The notes beneath the pieces are model-generated. The model had not been told where the DNA came from, made no database searches, and was given only the letters and a program-made list of their open reading frames with translations. The position numbers were made by a program, and so were the translations under genes. Below, piece by piece: positions 38,356 to 50,455 of a stretch of DNA of 64,000 nucleotides. The stretch is from Qipengyuania qiaonensis (lineage in GTDB: Bacteria > Pseudomonadota > Alphaproteobacteria > Sphingomonadales > Sphingomonadaceae), in assembly GCF_019711515.1 (NCBI RefSeq), contig NZ_JAIGNO010000013.1, positions 1 to 64,000 of the forward strand. Direction: 5' to 3'. Each line of letters starts with the position of its first letter. Position 1 is the stretch's first letter.

Positions 38356-39350
38356 GCGATGCCAAACCGGCACCGCATGGCTGGCTTGTTCTGGACAAAC
38401 CGCGTGGTCTGGGCTCGACCCAGGCGGTGAGCGCGGTCAAGCGCGTGCTACGGCAGGGTGGCTACGCGAAGACCAAGGTCGGGCATGGCGGCACGCTCGA
38501 CCCGCTGGCCGAAGGCGTTCTGCCGATCGCGCTGGGCGAGACTACCAAGCTTGCGGGGCGCATGCTCGATTCCGACAAGATCTATCTCTTTTCCATCCAG
38601 TTCGGCGAAGAGACCGACACGCTGGATACCGAAGGTAAGGTTGTCGAGCGAACCGATCGTCGCCCACCGATGGCGGCCATCGCCGCGGTGCTTGGACATT
38701 TTACGGGCGAGATCGAGCAGTTACCGCCCGCTTATTCGGCGGTAAAGGTCGATGGGAAACGCGCTTACGACCGGGCGAGGGCTGGCGAGGAAGTGGAGAT
38801 GAGGACGCGGGCCGTCACTATCCATTCGTTGCGTTTTCACGGTCAGCGCGAAGACGAAGAACTGCGCTCGGCCTTTGCGACCACCGCCGGTCGTTCCGAC
38901 CCTTACGATCCGCAAGCTCCGCTGGAACTGGCCGACAGTGTTACCCTCGTCGCGCATGTGTCGAAGGGCACTTATATCCGCTCGCTGGCGCGTGATATCG
39001 CGCGTGCGCTTGGAACGTTGGGGCACGTCACCTATCTCAGGCGCATCAAGGCGGGTCCGTTCCGCGAGGAGCAGGCGATTTCGCTGGACAAGCTGGAGGA
39101 AATCGCTAAGGGCGCGCCCATCGAAAACCTCCTCCTGCCGCTCGAGGCGGGGCTGGACGACATCCCGGCCTTGCAACTCGATCCCGATAGCGCGCAGGCG
39201 GTCCGCCAGGGCCGGGTACTATCGGAGCTGCCCAATACCGACGGGCTCCACCTTGCGACACTGCACGATGTGCCGGTGGCTCTGATGGAACTCAGCGGTG
39301 GCACGGCAAAGGTCGTGCGGGGTTTCAATCTACCGGATGTCGCGGAGTAG
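38352..39350 (+). CDS. truB: tRNA pseudouridine-55 synthase
   Basis: 332 residues. [19 protein letters not shown] carries the catalytic aspartate; [19 protein letters not shown] is the second family motif. Isomerises U55 in the T-loop of tRNAs. Start overlaps the S2P stop (ATGA). It is followed by rpsO and pnp, the usual order. Confidence 0.95.
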   Translation: MSDAKPAPHGWLVLDKPRGLGSTQAVSAVKRVLRQGGYAKTKVGHGGTLDPLAEGVLPIALGETTKLAGRMLDSDKIYLFSIQFGEETDTLDTEGKVVERTDRRPPMAAIAAVLGHFTGEIEQLPPAYSAVKVDGKRAYDRARAGEEVEMRTRAVTIHSLRFHGQREDEELRSAFATTAGRSDPYDPQAPLELADSVTLVAHVSKGTYIRSLARDIARALGTLGHVTYLRRIKAGPFREEQAISLDKLEEIAKGAPIENLLLPLEAGLDDIPALQLDPDSAQAVRQGRVLSELPNTDGLHLATLHDVPVALMELSGGTAKVVRGFNLPDVAE

Positions 39351-39355
39351 AATAC

Positions 39356-39625
39356 ATGTCGGTTACCGCCGAGCGTAAAGCTGAAATCATCAAGGACAAC
39401 GCCGTCGCCAATGGTGACACCGGTTCGCCGGAAGTACAGGTCGCCATCCTGACCGAGCGCATCCGCAACCTGACCGAGCACTTCAAGTCCAATCACAAGG
39501 ACAACCACTCGCGTCGCGGCCTGCTCATGATGGTGAACAAGCGCCGCAACCTGCTCGCCTATCTCAAGAAGAAGGATGTGGAGCGGTATAACGCGCTGAT
39601 CCAGAAGCTGGGTCTTCGCAAATAA
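39356..39625 (+). CDS. rpsO: 30S ribosomal protein S15
   Basis: 89 residues, the full S15 length: [32 protein letters not shown] and the basic [17 protein letters not shown]. Binds 16S rRNA in the central domain. Starts five bases after truB. Confidence 0.97.
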   Translation: MSVTAERKAEIIKDNAVANGDTGSPEVQVAILTERIRNLTEHFKSNHKDNHSRRGLLMMVNKRRNLLAYLKKKDVERYNALIQKLGLRK

Positions 39626-39635
39626 GAGTTTCTCG

Positions 39636-39659
39636 AAGGGGTGGCTCAGGCCGCCCCTT
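39636..39659 (+). terminator. stem-loop after rpsO
   Basis: AAGGGGTGGC pairs with GCCGCCCCTT (one G-T pair) across TCAG, followed by TGTTT. It resembles the partial terminator found between rpsO and pnp in other bacteria, which lets pnp be read from both promoters. Confidence 0.75.
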
Positions 39660-39755
39660 TGTTTATCCGGCTTCTGCGCAATCCGGCGCTGGAGCGGACA
39701 AGGAGGCGAAGACAGCCTCGCACCGGACCGGGACGGAATACCCGGCACAGTAGGC

Positions 39756-39781
39756 CCCGCACCGCAATAAGGCCGTGCGGG
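39756..39781 (+). other. pnp 5' leader hairpin
   Basis: CCCGCAC (39756-39762) pairs with GTGCGGG (39775-39781), 17 bases before the pnp ATG; a second small stem (CCGGG/CCCGG) lies at 39728-39745. In enterobacteria a leader duplex is the target for RNase III and PNPase self-control; the same role here is inferred. Confidence 0.45.
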
Positions 39782-39797
39782 TCATCAAGGAATATAC

Positions 39798-42086
39798 ATG
39801 TTCGACACGAAAACCGTATCGCTGGAGTGGGGCGGAAAGACCCTCACTCTGGAAACCGGCCGCATTGCCCGTCAGGCTGACGGCGCGGTCCTCGCCACTT
39901 ACGGCGAAACCGTCGTTCTGTGCGCGGTCACTGCCGCCAAGAGCGTCAAGGAAGGTCAGGACTTCTTCCCGCTGACCGTCCACTACCAAGAAAAATTCTC
40001 ATCGGCCGGCCGTATCCCGGGAGGCTTCTTCAAGCGCGAGCGCGGTGCGACCGAAAAGGAAACGCTGACCAGCCGCTTGATCGACCGTCCGGTCCGTCCG
40101 CTGTTCCCCGAAGGTTTCTATAACGAAATCAACGTTATCGCACAGGTCTTCAGCTATGACGGCGAGTGCGAGCCCGATGTGTTGGCGATGATCGCCGCTT
40201 CGGCTGCGCTGACCATTTCGGGCGTGCCTTTCATGGGCCCGATCGGCGCCTGCCGCGTCGGCTTCGCCAATGGCGAATACATCCTCAACCCCAAGCAGAC
40301 CGCTACGCTGGCCGACGATGGCCGTCTCGACCTCGTCGTGGCCGCTACCGGCGACGCCGTGATGATGGTGGAATCGGAAGCCAAGGAACTGACCGAAGCC
40401 GAAATGCTCGGCGCGGTCGCCTTCGCTCATGACAATATCCGTCCGGTCGTCAATGCGATCGTCGATCTGGCCGAACAGGCCGCCAAGGATCCGTGGGACG
40501 TCGCCTCGCAGGATGGCAATGACGACATGAAGTCGGCCATCAAGGCGATGATCGGCAAGGACATCGAAGCCGCCTACAAGCAGACCGACAAATCGGCCCG
40601 CTCGGACGCGCTCAATGCCGCCCGCGACAAGGTCAAGGCGCACTACGCCTCGGACGAGTTCGACGGCCAGCAGCGGATGACGGCGATCAAGCTGATCAAG
40701 AAGCTGGAAGCGGAAATCGTCCGCGGCGCCATCCTCAAGGACGGTACCCGCATCGACGGCCGCAAGCTCGATCAGGTCCGCCCGATCGAGGCGATGGTAG
40801 GCGTGCTGCCGCGTGCGCATGGTTCCTCGCTCTTCACTCGCGGCGAAACGCAGGCCCTGTGCTCGACCACGCTCGGCACAAAGGACAGCGAGCAGATGAT
40901 CGACGGTCTCGAAGGCCTGTCCTACGAACGCTTCATGCTGCACTACAACTTCCCGCCCTATTCGGTCGGCGAAGTGGGCCGTTTCGGCGCCCCGTCGCGC
41001 CGCGATACGGGCCACGGCAAGCTGGCATGGCGCGCGCTGCACAATGTGCTGCCCGAGCATGACGACTTCCCGTACACGATCCGCGTCCTGTCCGACATCA
41101 CCGAGTCCAACGGCTCGAGCTCGATGGCGACGATCTGCGGCGGCTGCCTGTCGATGATGGACGCCGGCGTTCCGATCGAGCGCCCGGTAAGCGGCATCGC
41201 CATGGGCCTGATCCTCGAAGGCAACGACTTCGCGGTTCTGTCCGACATCCTCGGCGACGAGGACCATCTCGGCGACATGGACTTCAAGGTCGCAGGCACC
41301 GAAACCGGCATCACCACTATGCAGATGGACATCAAGGTTGCCGGCATCACGCAGGAAATCATGCAGAAGGCGCTCGAACAGGCGAAGGCCGGCCGTGCGC
41401 ATATCCTGGGTGAAATGAACAAGGCGCTGACCGGTTCGCGTACCGAGGTTTCCAAACACGCTCCGCGCATCGAAACGATCCAGATTGACAAGTCGAAGAT
41501 CCGCGACGTGATCGGTACGGGCGGCAAGGTAATCCGCGAGATCGTCGCCGAAACCGGTGCCAAGGTCGATATCGACGATGAAGGCGTGATCAAGATCTCG
41601 TCCTCGAACGCCGATGAGATCGCGGCCGCCAAGGCCTGGATCGAAGGCATCGTCGAAGAGGCGGAAGTCGGCAAGATCTACAACGGCAAGGTCGTCAACA
41701 TCGTCGACTTCGGCGCTTTCGTGAACTTCATGGGCGGCAAGGACGGTCTCGTCCATGTCAGCGAAATGAAGAACGAGCGGGTCGAGAAGCCGACCGATGT
41801 CGTCAGCGAAGGCCAGGAAGTAAAGGTCAAGGTCCTCGAGATCGACAATCGCGGCAAGGTCCGCCTGTCGATGCGCGTGGTCGACCAGGAAACCGGCGAA
41901 GAGCTGGAAGACACTCGCCCGCCGCGCGAACCGCGCGGTGATCGCGGCCCGCGTGGCGGCGGCGGTGACCGTCGCGGCGGCCGTGGTGGCCGGGGCGGCG
42001 ATCGCAGCCCGCGTCGCGATCGCGGCGATCGTGACGGCGGCAATGGCGGCGGTGAAGCCCATGTGCCGGATTTCCTGAAGGACTGA
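39798..42086 (+). CDS. pnp: polyribonucleotide nucleotidyltransferase (PNPase)
   Basis: 762 residues: RNase PH domain 1 (about 10-145), helical domain, RNase PH domain 2 (about 310-460), KH domain (about 555-615, [16 protein letters not shown]) and S1 domain (about 620-690). The last 65 residues are an arginine/glycine-rich tail ([20 protein letters not shown]), which may add RNA or partner binding. Degrades RNA 3' to 5' by phosphorolysis. Confidence 0.97.
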   Translation: MFDTKTVSLEWGGKTLTLETGRIARQADGAVLATYGETVVLCAVTAAKSVKEGQDFFPLTVHYQEKFSSAGRIPGGFFKRERGATEKETLTSRLIDRPVRPLFPEGFYNEINVIAQVFSYDGECEPDVLAMIAASAALTISGVPFMGPIGACRVGFANGEYILNPKQTATLADDGRLDLVVAATGDAVMMVESEAKELTEAEMLGAVAFAHDNIRPVVNAIVDLAEQAAKDPWDVASQDGNDDMKSAIKAMIGKDIEAAYKQTDKSARSDALNAARDKVKAHYASDEFDGQQRMTAIKLIKKLEAEIVRGAILKDGTRIDGRKLDQVRPIEAMVGVLPRAHGSSLFTRGETQALCSTTLGTKDSEQMIDGLEGLSYERFMLHYNFPPYSVGEVGRFGAPSRRDTGHGKLAWRALHNVLPEHDDFPYTIRVLSDITESNGSSSMATICGGCLSMMDAGVPIERPVSGIAMGLILEGNDFAVLSDILGDEDHLGDMDFKVAGTETGITTMQMDIKVAGITQEIMQKALEQAKAGRAHILGEMNKALTGSRTEVSKHAPRIETIQIDKSKIRDVIGTGGKVIREIVAETGAKVDIDDEGVIKISSSNADEIAAAKAWIEGIVEEAEVGKIYNGKVVNIVDFGAFVNFMGGKDGLVHVSEMKNERVEKPTDVVSEGQEVKVKVLEIDNRGKVRLSMRVVDQETGEELEDTRPPREPRGDRGPRGGGGDRRGGRGGRGGDRSPRRDRGDRDGGNGGGEAHVPDFLKD

Positions 42087-42107
42087 TCTGTCCGGAACCT
42101 GACCCGG

Positions 42108-42140
42108 AAAGGGCCGCGGGGGAGTTCCTCGCGGCCCTTT
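42108..42140 (+). terminator. rho-independent terminator after pnp
   Basis: AAAGGGCCGCG pairs with CGCGGCCCTTT across an eleven-base loop; the 3' arm runs into TTTTCTTT. It sits 22 bases past the pnp stop and ends the rpsO-pnp transcript. Confidence 0.9.
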
Positions 42141-42288
42141 TCTTTGGTAAAATCCCGTAGAATGCGATTAATCGGTTTTTAGGCAGGATAAATGACACGG
42201 TTCCACCAACGTGCTATTTAGAACACCTGAACATTTGCGTGCGAGTTGATGCCATCTGCGTGGATGGTCATGCAGAGGAGAATGGAGC

Positions 42289-42996
42289 GTGACCGCTTTG
42301 GCCAAAGTCGCGAAAAGCAGTCGTCATTCGGAACGGATCGAAACGCTCCGCGAACGCGGCTATAGCGAGCAGGAGATCGCTGAGACGGTTCGCCTCGATC
42401 GTCACAATCTTTGGCTGGTTGTCGTCACGATTTTCGCACTGATGGTGGCCGCCGGGCTTTATAGTTGGCAGATGTTCGGACCACCGTCGAGAAGCGGGGA
42501 GGACGCGGGCATTGCGGCGGGAGACGACGAAGGCGGCACTGGTTACGGCATGGGCACGGTGGCCGATTTCTTTCGTCCCAAACCGGTCGAAACGGCCCAG
42601 GAATCGGAAGACGCCGAAGCGGACGCTCCGAAGGCGGGTACGGCCTCAAGATCCCGAAAGCCTGCCGAAGCGACGTCGACACCGGAACTGACCTTTACCG
42701 TCGGCCCGCCCCTGAAGGCTACCCCCGCGGCGATCCCCTATGCTGGCCCCGATAGAGACGCTGTGCGCCGCACGACGTTGCGAGCTCTCAAAAACGGGGA
42801 AACGCGAATATGGAAACACCGGGGGGAGCGAGGTTACGTTTTGGTCAGCCGTGCCACCGATTATTTCGACCGCAGATGCCGTCAGGTCAGCTATACGTTG
42901 ATTCCCGAAACCGGCGACCAACTGACTTCTGCGCCGCTGCAATGGTGCCAGAAGAAAGGCGGCAAGTGGGTGGTGGACCCCTACGTCGGCAGCTGA
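42289..42996 (+). CDS. single-TM protein of unknown function
   Basis: 235 residues from a GTG start, preceded by GAGGAG eight bases upstream. A short basic N-terminus with ERGYSEQEIAETV (helix-turn-helix-like), one TM helix (about 44-66), a low-complexity acidic linker, and a C-terminal domain (about 160-235) with two cysteines (RRCRQVSYTL and LQWCQKKGGKWVVDPY) that may form a disulfide outside the membrane. That end resembles surface-antigen-type modules. The layout is like an anti-sigma or envelope sensor, but no sigma gene is near. I do not recognise the family. Confidence 0.8.
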   Translation: MTALAKVAKSSRHSERIETLRERGYSEQEIAETVRLDRHNLWLVVVTIFALMVAAGLYSWQMFGPPSRSGEDAGIAAGDDEGGTGYGMGTVADFFRPKPVETAQESEDAEADAPKAGTASRSRKPAEATSTPELTFTVGPPLKATPAAIPYAGPDRDAVRRTTLRALKNGETRIWKHRGERGYVLVSRATDYFDRRCRQVSYTLIPETGDQLTSAPLQWCQKKGGKWVVDPYVGS

Positions 42997-43064
42997 AGCG
43001 ATAATTGAAATCTGCTGTTTCAGCCCACCGGGGCTTCGGTTAGGGGCACTCCGTCAATCTGGAG

Positions 43065-43751
43065 ATGCCCTTGTTACCGCGTGAAACGCTTGCCACCGCC
43101 CAAGTGCCCGACGGCGACACTCTGACGCTCGTCAGCCATGGGCGCGACTTCATCATCATGCTTGGCCGCGATGAGCTGATGGGTACGCGCATGCAGTTCA
43201 GCGAAGAACAGCTGGCGGTACTGACGCTGGCAGAACTCGACGCCAAGAGGCCCCGTTTGCTGATCGGTGGATATGGCATGGGCTTCACCTACCGCGCTGC
43301 GCTCGACAAATTGCCCGAGGGTGGATCGGTGACTGTCGCGGAGATCGTACCCGAAATCCTCGAATGGGCTAAGGGACCATTGGCGCACCTCACCGAAGAA
43401 ACGCTGGACGATCCGCGTGGCCAGATCGTCATTTGCGACGTCGCGGCGTTAATCGATGATGCCAATGACGGGACCACCGACAAGTACGACGCCATTTTGC
43501 TCGACGTCGACAACGGCCCCGACGGCATCGTGCGCGACGCGAATTATCGCATCTATTCCAAGACCGGGTTGGGCAAGGCGCGCGATGCGCTTAAGTCGGG
43601 CGGCGTCCTGGCGGTCTGGTCCGCGGCGCCTGACCACAAATTCACTGTTCGCCTCAAGGAAAGCGGCTTCGATGTCGAGGTGCGGGAAATACGCGCACGG
43701 CCCAATAACAAGGGGCCGCGCCACATGATCTGGTTCGCTCGCAAACGCTAA
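43065..43751 (+). CDS. spermidine-synthase-like methyltransferase-fold protein
   Basis: 228 residues. A Rossmann core (RPRLLIGGYGMGFTYRAAL, VTVAEIVPEILEW, DAILLDVDNGPDG) resembles spermidine synthase and other SAM-binding proteins, without the full N-terminal beta-hairpin domain of true SpeE. The donor and acceptor are unknown. Its stop overlaps that of the DUF1993 gene on the other strand. Confidence 0.82.
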   Translation: MPLLPRETLATAQVPDGDTLTLVSHGRDFIIMLGRDELMGTRMQFSEEQLAVLTLAELDAKRPRLLIGGYGMGFTYRAALDKLPEGGSVTVAEIVPEILEWAKGPLAHLTEETLDDPRGQIVICDVAALIDDANDGTTDKYDAILLDVDNGPDGIVRDANYRIYSKTGLGKARDALKSGGVLAVWSAAPDHKFTVRLKESGFDVEVREIRARPNNKGPRHMIWFARKR

Positions 43752-44275
43752 GCTGTCTTGATCCGCGGCACGCCCAGATAATCGCGCTTGCCGATCTCCA
43801 CTCCCTTCATTCTCAGAATGTCGTAAAAGGTTGTCGCGTGGAAATAGAAGTTCGGCTGGCTGAAGCTGAGCAGGAAGTCCTGTGCCTTGAATTCCATCAG
43901 TCGCTTGCCGCCAATGACGAAACCCACTGTAAGCTCGGCGACCTCTTCCAACTGATCGACAGTGACCGCGGCAAGCGCATCCTGCGCCGTCTCGAGCTGC
44001 GCGCGCATCGCGTCCCAGCTACGCGGCTGCTCGGTAAAATCCGGCGAGAACTCACCTGTCGGGAGCAGCGAGATCGCATAGGCCGAGTGTACCCAAACGC
44101 TGCGCACGTGCCATGGCAGGTCCCACATGGTGTCGCATAGCCGCGCCTCGATCAACTCGGCATCGGCGAGGCCATGTTCCTCCACGTGCTGTTGAGCCTT
44201 GTCGACCAGACCCTGCATCGCGGTGAGTATCTGCTGACAGCTGGGAACAAAGGCTTCATGAAGTGTAACAGCCAT
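43748..44275 (-). CDS. DUF1993 family protein
   Basis: 175 residues beginning MAVTLHEAFVPSCQQILTAM, with LSFSQPNFYFHATTFYDILR near the end, the DUF1993 signature. Helical bundle of the DinB-like type; a histidine pair may bind metal. Function not established. AGGAG precedes ATG 44275. Confidence 0.87.
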   Translation of the reverse strand: MAVTLHEAFVPSCQQILTAMQGLVDKAQQHVEEHGLADAELIEARLCDTMWDLPWHVRSVWVHSAYAISLLPTGEFSPDFTEQPRSWDAMRAQLETAQDALAAVTVDQLEEVAELTVGFVIGGKRLMEFKAQDFLLSFSQPNFYFHATTFYDILRMKGVEIGKRDYLGVPRIKTA

Positions 44276-44397
44276 GGCGAATCTCCTCTTTCGCCCGCAG
44301 CATAGCGGCACGGGAGGGGCTGACCAGCAACTTGGGCGCTACTCCCCGTCGTGCGACAATTCGTCGGCCCCCGGGAAGCCTTTTATCGGTGCCGGTG

Positions 44398-45078
44398 TCA
44401 GCGAACGCGTGGACCGCCGAATGGCAGCGGGGGGGGAGGACGGCGGGCGCCACGGGGAAGCTGCGCCTGATAAGCCCTGCCGCAATGCTCGACACAATAG
44501 GGGAAGCCAGGGTTCACGGCTTCGCCGCAGAAATGGAAATCCGGTTCGCCCGGATGTCCCATTGGCCAGCGGCAGACCTTGTCCGACAGATCGAGCAGGC
44601 TGGTTTTGTCGGCAATTTCAGGGCTTGGCTTTGCCGGTACGAGACGGCGCGGCGGCGCCGGCGGGATGGGTGCCTGCTGGTCGCCGGGGCCCTGGCGCAG
44701 AAACCCTCCCGGGCCGACGGAGACGATCTTGGGCAAATCGGGAGTCTTGTTGGGCAGGGGCTGCGAAGGAATGGTTGCATCCGCTGCGAGCTGCGGGGAA
44801 GCGACAGGCTTGGCGGGCGATGTTGGGGCCGGCTTGGCTACAGGCTTCGCCGAGTTTTTGGCGACGGGCTTTGGTGCAACGGGCTTCGCCTTCGCGGGAG
44901 GCTTCTTCTTCTCATTCGCCTTGACGGGCGACGGGCGCGATTTGAGGCCGAGGCGATGCGCCTTGCCGATCACAGCGTTGCGGCTGACGCCGCCCAGTTC
45001 GTCGGCAATCTGGCTGGCAGTCGACCCGCCTTCCCACATTTTCTTCAGCGTTGCGATCCGTTCGTCGGTCCAGCTCAT
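44398..45078 (-). CDS. gcrA: cell-cycle regulator GcrA
   Basis: 226 residues. N-terminal GcrA DNA-binding domain (MSWTDERIATLKKMWEGGST, VSRNAVIGKAHRLGL), a long lysine/proline/alanine linker, and a C-terminal cysteine-rich segment (CRWPMGHPGEPDFHFCG, PYCVEHCGRAY). In Caulobacter GcrA works with sigma-70 at methylated GANTC promoters. A clear alphaproteobacterial marker. Confidence 0.93.
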   Translation of the reverse strand: MSWTDERIATLKKMWEGGSTASQIADELGGVSRNAVIGKAHRLGLKSRPSPVKANEKKKPPAKAKPVAPKPVAKNSAKPVAKPAPTSPAKPVASPQLAADATIPSQPLPNKTPDLPKIVSVGPGGFLRQGPGDQQAPIPPAPPRRLVPAKPSPEIADKTSLLDLSDKVCRWPMGHPGEPDFHFCGEAVNPGFPYCVEHCGRAYQAQLPRGARRPPPPLPFGGPRVR

Positions 45079-45149
45079 TTGCAGTCCTGTATCTCGTGTC
45101 TCGACGCCGCAGCTTGCAAGCCGTGACGCTTGGCCGTAGTCGCGCCCTC

Positions 45150-46049
45150 ATGGTGGATCAAGCCCAGCCCGTACCGCCCGGAGGCGAACACCCGGACGCC
45201 TCGTTGGTAGAGGAAAATGCCGGAAGGGAGGGCCGTTTTCCGCCGCAAGGGCGTCCGGTGATTCGTGGGATCAACGGAATTGGCCTGTGGAGTCTCTATA
45301 TTAAGGAGATACGCCGGTTTCTCAAGGTCCAGACGCAGACAATCTGGGCGCCTGCGGTCACCACTTTGCTTTTTCTCGTCATATTCTCGGTTGCGCTGGG
45401 CCGCGGCGGGCGGGAAGTGCTGGGCGTGAATTTCCCGACTTTTGTCGCACCCGGACTGATTGCGATGGCGATGATGCAGAACGGCTTCGCGAATTCCAGC
45501 TTCTCGCTGCTGTCCGGCAAGATTCAGGGGACGATCATCGACCTGCTGATGCCACCGCTGTCCGAAGGGGAGCTGATGGCGGGGATTGTCGGTGCGGCAA
45601 TGACACGCGCCATCGCAGTCGGCTTCGTCGTTGCAGGGGCCATGATGCTGTATCCGGGTGTGAGCCTTGCCATGGCGCATCCATGGGCGGTGCTGTGGTT
45701 CGGCCTGATGGGCGCGCTGATGCTGTCCCTGCTGGGCCTCATCGCCTCTATCTGGGCGGAAAAGTTCGATCACAATGCGGCGGTGACCAATTTCGTGATC
45801 GCGCCGCTGGCGATGTTGTCGGGCACGTTCTACATCATCGATCGGTTGGCCTCGGCCTTCCAGACGGTGAGCCGTGCCAATCCGTTCTTCTACGTGATTT
45901 CCGGCTTCCGCTATGGTTTCCTGGGCCAGAGCGATATCGGCGATGGCGCCGCCGTGGCCCTGGCCGGTATCGGCCTGCTGGCACTCAACGCAATGCTGGC
46001 GTTCCTGACCTATCGTCTCTTGAAATCCGGCTGGAAGATCAAGAACTGA
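45150..46049 (+). CDS. ABC-2 type transporter permease
   Basis: 299 residues with six TM helices in the ABC-2 layout (FPTFVAPGLIAMAMMQNGFA, GTIIDLLMPPLSEGELMAG, ANPFFYVISGFRYGFLG). Similar to lipid/polysaccharide or drug exporters. No ATPase gene is adjacent, so it must pair with a distant partner. The ATG at 45150 leaves a 40-residue polar N-terminus. Confidence 0.87.
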   Translation: MVDQAQPVPPGGEHPDASLVEENAGREGRFPPQGRPVIRGINGIGLWSLYIKEIRRFLKVQTQTIWAPAVTTLLFLVIFSVALGRGGREVLGVNFPTFVAPGLIAMAMMQNGFANSSFSLLSGKIQGTIIDLLMPPLSEGELMAGIVGAAMTRAIAVGFVVAGAMMLYPGVSLAMAHPWAVLWFGLMGALMLSLLGLIASIWAEKFDHNAAVTNFVIAPLAMLSGTFYIIDRLASAFQTVSRANPFFYVISGFRYGFLGQSDIGDGAAVALAGIGLLALNAMLAFLTYRLLKSGWKIKN

Positions 46050-46062
46050 CCGCGCCGGCGGT

Positions 46063-48308
<2,246 letters not shown>

Positions 48309-48312
<4 letters not shown>

Positions 48313-48578
48313 GCTGCGCTCCCCAAGGCGCGCTGCACCGCGTCAGGGTCACGGTCGATGACGAGAAGATAGGCGCGCGTAGGGCCCTCGGGCGCGCGAT
48401 GCTTTTGCTCCCAGTGCTGGAGCGTCTTGATCGACAAGCCGAACCTTGCGGCAAACTCGTGCTGGGTCATGCCAAGCTTGGCCCGGATAGCTTTCACATC
48501 AATCTCCTGCGGAATGTGCACGCGAATGAGGCTCGATCTCGATACGCCTTCGGCGTTGGTGGTGGCCTCTCCTGCCAT
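48309..48578 (-). CDS. XRE/HigA-like helix-turn-helix protein
   Basis: 89 residues. A helix-turn-helix of the HigA/MqsA-like kind: IRAKLGMTQHEFAARFGLS, then LQHWEQKHRAPEGPTRAYL. Starts at ATG 48578 (longer in-frame starts lack similarity). Its stop overlaps the recombinase start, so it is probably the element's regulator rather than a true antitoxin; no toxin gene is seen next to it. Confidence 0.82.
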
Positions 48579-48721
48579 TGTGCGCTCCGTTTCAGCTATA
48601 GCTCGCCAAAAAGTCGGACGCTTTTTGGTCACGTCTTGCAGCGGGTTATAAACCACTGATTATACCTCGTTGAGGGATAAAGAGCAACCGCTCTTCAAGT
48701 GCGATGAGTGAACCTGAACGG

Positions 48722-48943
48722 TTAGGCCCGGCCAAAAAGCTCATGGAACACATCGCCAAACCATGCCTCGAACACGGCTACTTCGGCATCGGTAACTGGG
48801 ATCTTTGCTGGCCAATCGTCCTTCACGCGCCAGCGCTCGACGTCGTGTTTGGGTGGACGGCCCCGGAACGGCCATGGCTCGCCGAGCAGTTGTTCAAGCT
48901 GCTCGGACGCGGTGGGTTCGTGATGACGCGGCTTGCGTGGCAT
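48722..48943 (-). CDS. small hypothetical protein of the element
   Basis: 73 residues starting MPRKPRHHEPTASEQLEQLL, with a tryptophan-rich centre (GEPWPFRGRPPKHDVERWRV) and an acidic end. Same strand and order as the recombinase module, so it probably belongs to the element. An in-frame ATG at 48982 would add 13 residues. No function is recognised. Confidence 0.55.
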   Translation of the reverse strand: MPRKPRHHEPTASEQLEQLLGEPWPFRGRPPKHDVERWRVKDDWPAKIPVTDAEVAVFEAWFGDVFHELFGRA

Positions 48944-49430
48944 CCCACCAGGATCAGAGATGCCGAGCGGAAGCGGAACCACGCATGCCTACGCCGGACT
49001 TCGCTTCGTACCGCCGCGCGCAGATAGGGGCGATGGTCGGGCAAAGGCGGACAATGGCGATAGAAGCGTAGCGCTCGCGGTGCTTTCCCAGCCCCGTTCT
49101 TTAGTTCGGCGCGGATGCGTTCTTCCGTCCCGGCGCACGACTCGATCCCGGCGGATGGGCGGCGGCGGTCAAGACCGGCGCTGACAGCGCCGCCCGCAGG
49201 GCTTGGTCTTGAGGGGCGGCGCGCGTCCGCCGATGCTGGCAGCTAGCGGGATGTCTGCTCGCCCAGCATGTCGTGTTTCCGCTCCATCCCCAGTTATTGG
49301 TATTGACGGCATTCGAAACCGCGCAGGGTCCCACTTGGGACGTGGATGCATCCTGTCTGGTGCCATCGATGCGGATGATGGTCGCCGGAGAGGTGCAAGT
49401 TGCTCAACAGCTTGCTAGACTGCCCAGACC
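48944..49430. other. gap without recognised gene
   Basis: No frame here has recognisable similarity or a good start. Short open frames are arginine-rich shadows. I see no tRNA, terminator or repeat. It may hold the promoter of the nucleotidyltransferase-HEPN gene. Confidence 0.5.
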
Positions 49431-50372
49431 ATGCGCACCGACCTCGATCATCTGCCTCCGCAAAAGCAGCGCGAGCTGGAGCGCGTGGTGCAGCTGATCT
49501 TCGAGGAGTTCGACGACGCCTTCGCGCTTGCCAAGCACGAGTGGAAGAAGGCGGGGCGCATCCTCAAGGTGATCCTCTACGGCAGCTATGCGCGCGGCAC
49601 CTGGGTCGACGAGCCGCACACCGCGAAGGGCTACCAGTCGGACTTCGATCTGCTCATCATCGTCAGCGACAAGCGGCTGACCGAACGGGTGAAGTACTGG
49701 GCGAAGCTCGATGAGCGGCTGATGCGCGAGTATGGGGTGACCGGCACGCTGCGCACGCCAGTCAACTTCATCGTCCACACCCTGCAGGAGGTGAACGACG
49801 GGCTTGCCCACGGGCGCTACTTCTTCATGGATGTGAAAGCCGAAGGGATCGCGGTCTACCAGTCCGACGACACCGAGCTCCACACACCCAAGCCGAAGAC
49901 GCCGACGCAGGCGCTCGCAATGGCGCAGGAGTACTTTCAGGAGTGGTATCCGAGCGCTGGTGAGTTCTTTGACGACTTCAGATCAAACCTTGATCGAGCA
50001 CGCTTCAAGAAGGCAGCGTTCGAGCTCCACCAAGCGACTGAGCGGCTCTATCACGGCGCTTTACTCGTCTGCACATTCTACACGCCGCACAATCATAATC
50101 TCGCTTTCCTGCGCACCCAGGCTGAGCGGATCGATCCGCGCCTTACCTACGTCTGGCCGCGCGAACTGAAGAAGGATCGCGCGCGGTTCGAGAAGCTCAA
50201 GGACGCCTACGTCAAGGCGCGTTACTCGAAGCACTACCGCGTGACGAAGGAAGACCTGGAATGGCTAGGCGCGCAGGTAGAGGAGCTTGGCCGCGTTGTG
50301 CACGAGGTATGTTCGGAGCGGATCGAGAAGCTGAAGTCAGAGGCGAAGGCGAGGCCGGATAAGGTTCGGTGA
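49431..50372 (+). CDS. nucleotidyltransferase-HEPN fusion protein
   Basis: 313 residues. N-terminal minimal nucleotidyltransferase: LYGSYARGTWVDE (G51-S52) and DFDLLIIV (D71, D73), the GSx..DxD metal site. C-terminal HEPN-like helices include FKKAAFELHQATERLYHG, HNHNLAFL and the family block YVKARYSKHYRVTKEDLEWL. In separate MNT-HEPN toxin-antitoxin pairs the MNT part adenylylates the HEPN RNase; here both are in one chain. It sits in the island, fitting a toxin/defence or a substrate-modifying role. No strong ribosome site is seen. Confidence 0.85.
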   Translation: MRTDLDHLPPQKQRELERVVQLIFEEFDDAFALAKHEWKKAGRILKVILYGSYARGTWVDEPHTAKGYQSDFDLLIIVSDKRLTERVKYWAKLDERLMREYGVTGTLRTPVNFIVHTLQEVNDGLAHGRYFFMDVKAEGIAVYQSDDTELHTPKPKTPTQALAMAQEYFQEWYPSAGEFFDDFRSNLDRARFKKAAFELHQATERLYHGALLVCTFYTPHNHNLAFLRTQAERIDPRLTYVWPRELKKDRARFEKLKDAYVKARYSKHYRVTKEDLEWLGAQVEELGRVVHEVCSERIEKLKSEAKARPDKVR

Positions 50373-50455
50373 TTGAGCAGGACGCCAGCGTCCGCTTTTG
50401 CGGATTTTGAGCCAAAACCAGAAATTCTGAAATCGACCCCATTGCGGACATCTGA

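Noticed and set aside
39999..42062. 687-codon minus-strand frame opposite pnp
   Set aside because: Antisense shadow of a conserved gene; repetitive composition.
44332..45126. 264-codon plus-strand frame opposite gcrA
   Set aside because: GcrA domains on the minus strand are clear; this frame has no recognisable feature.
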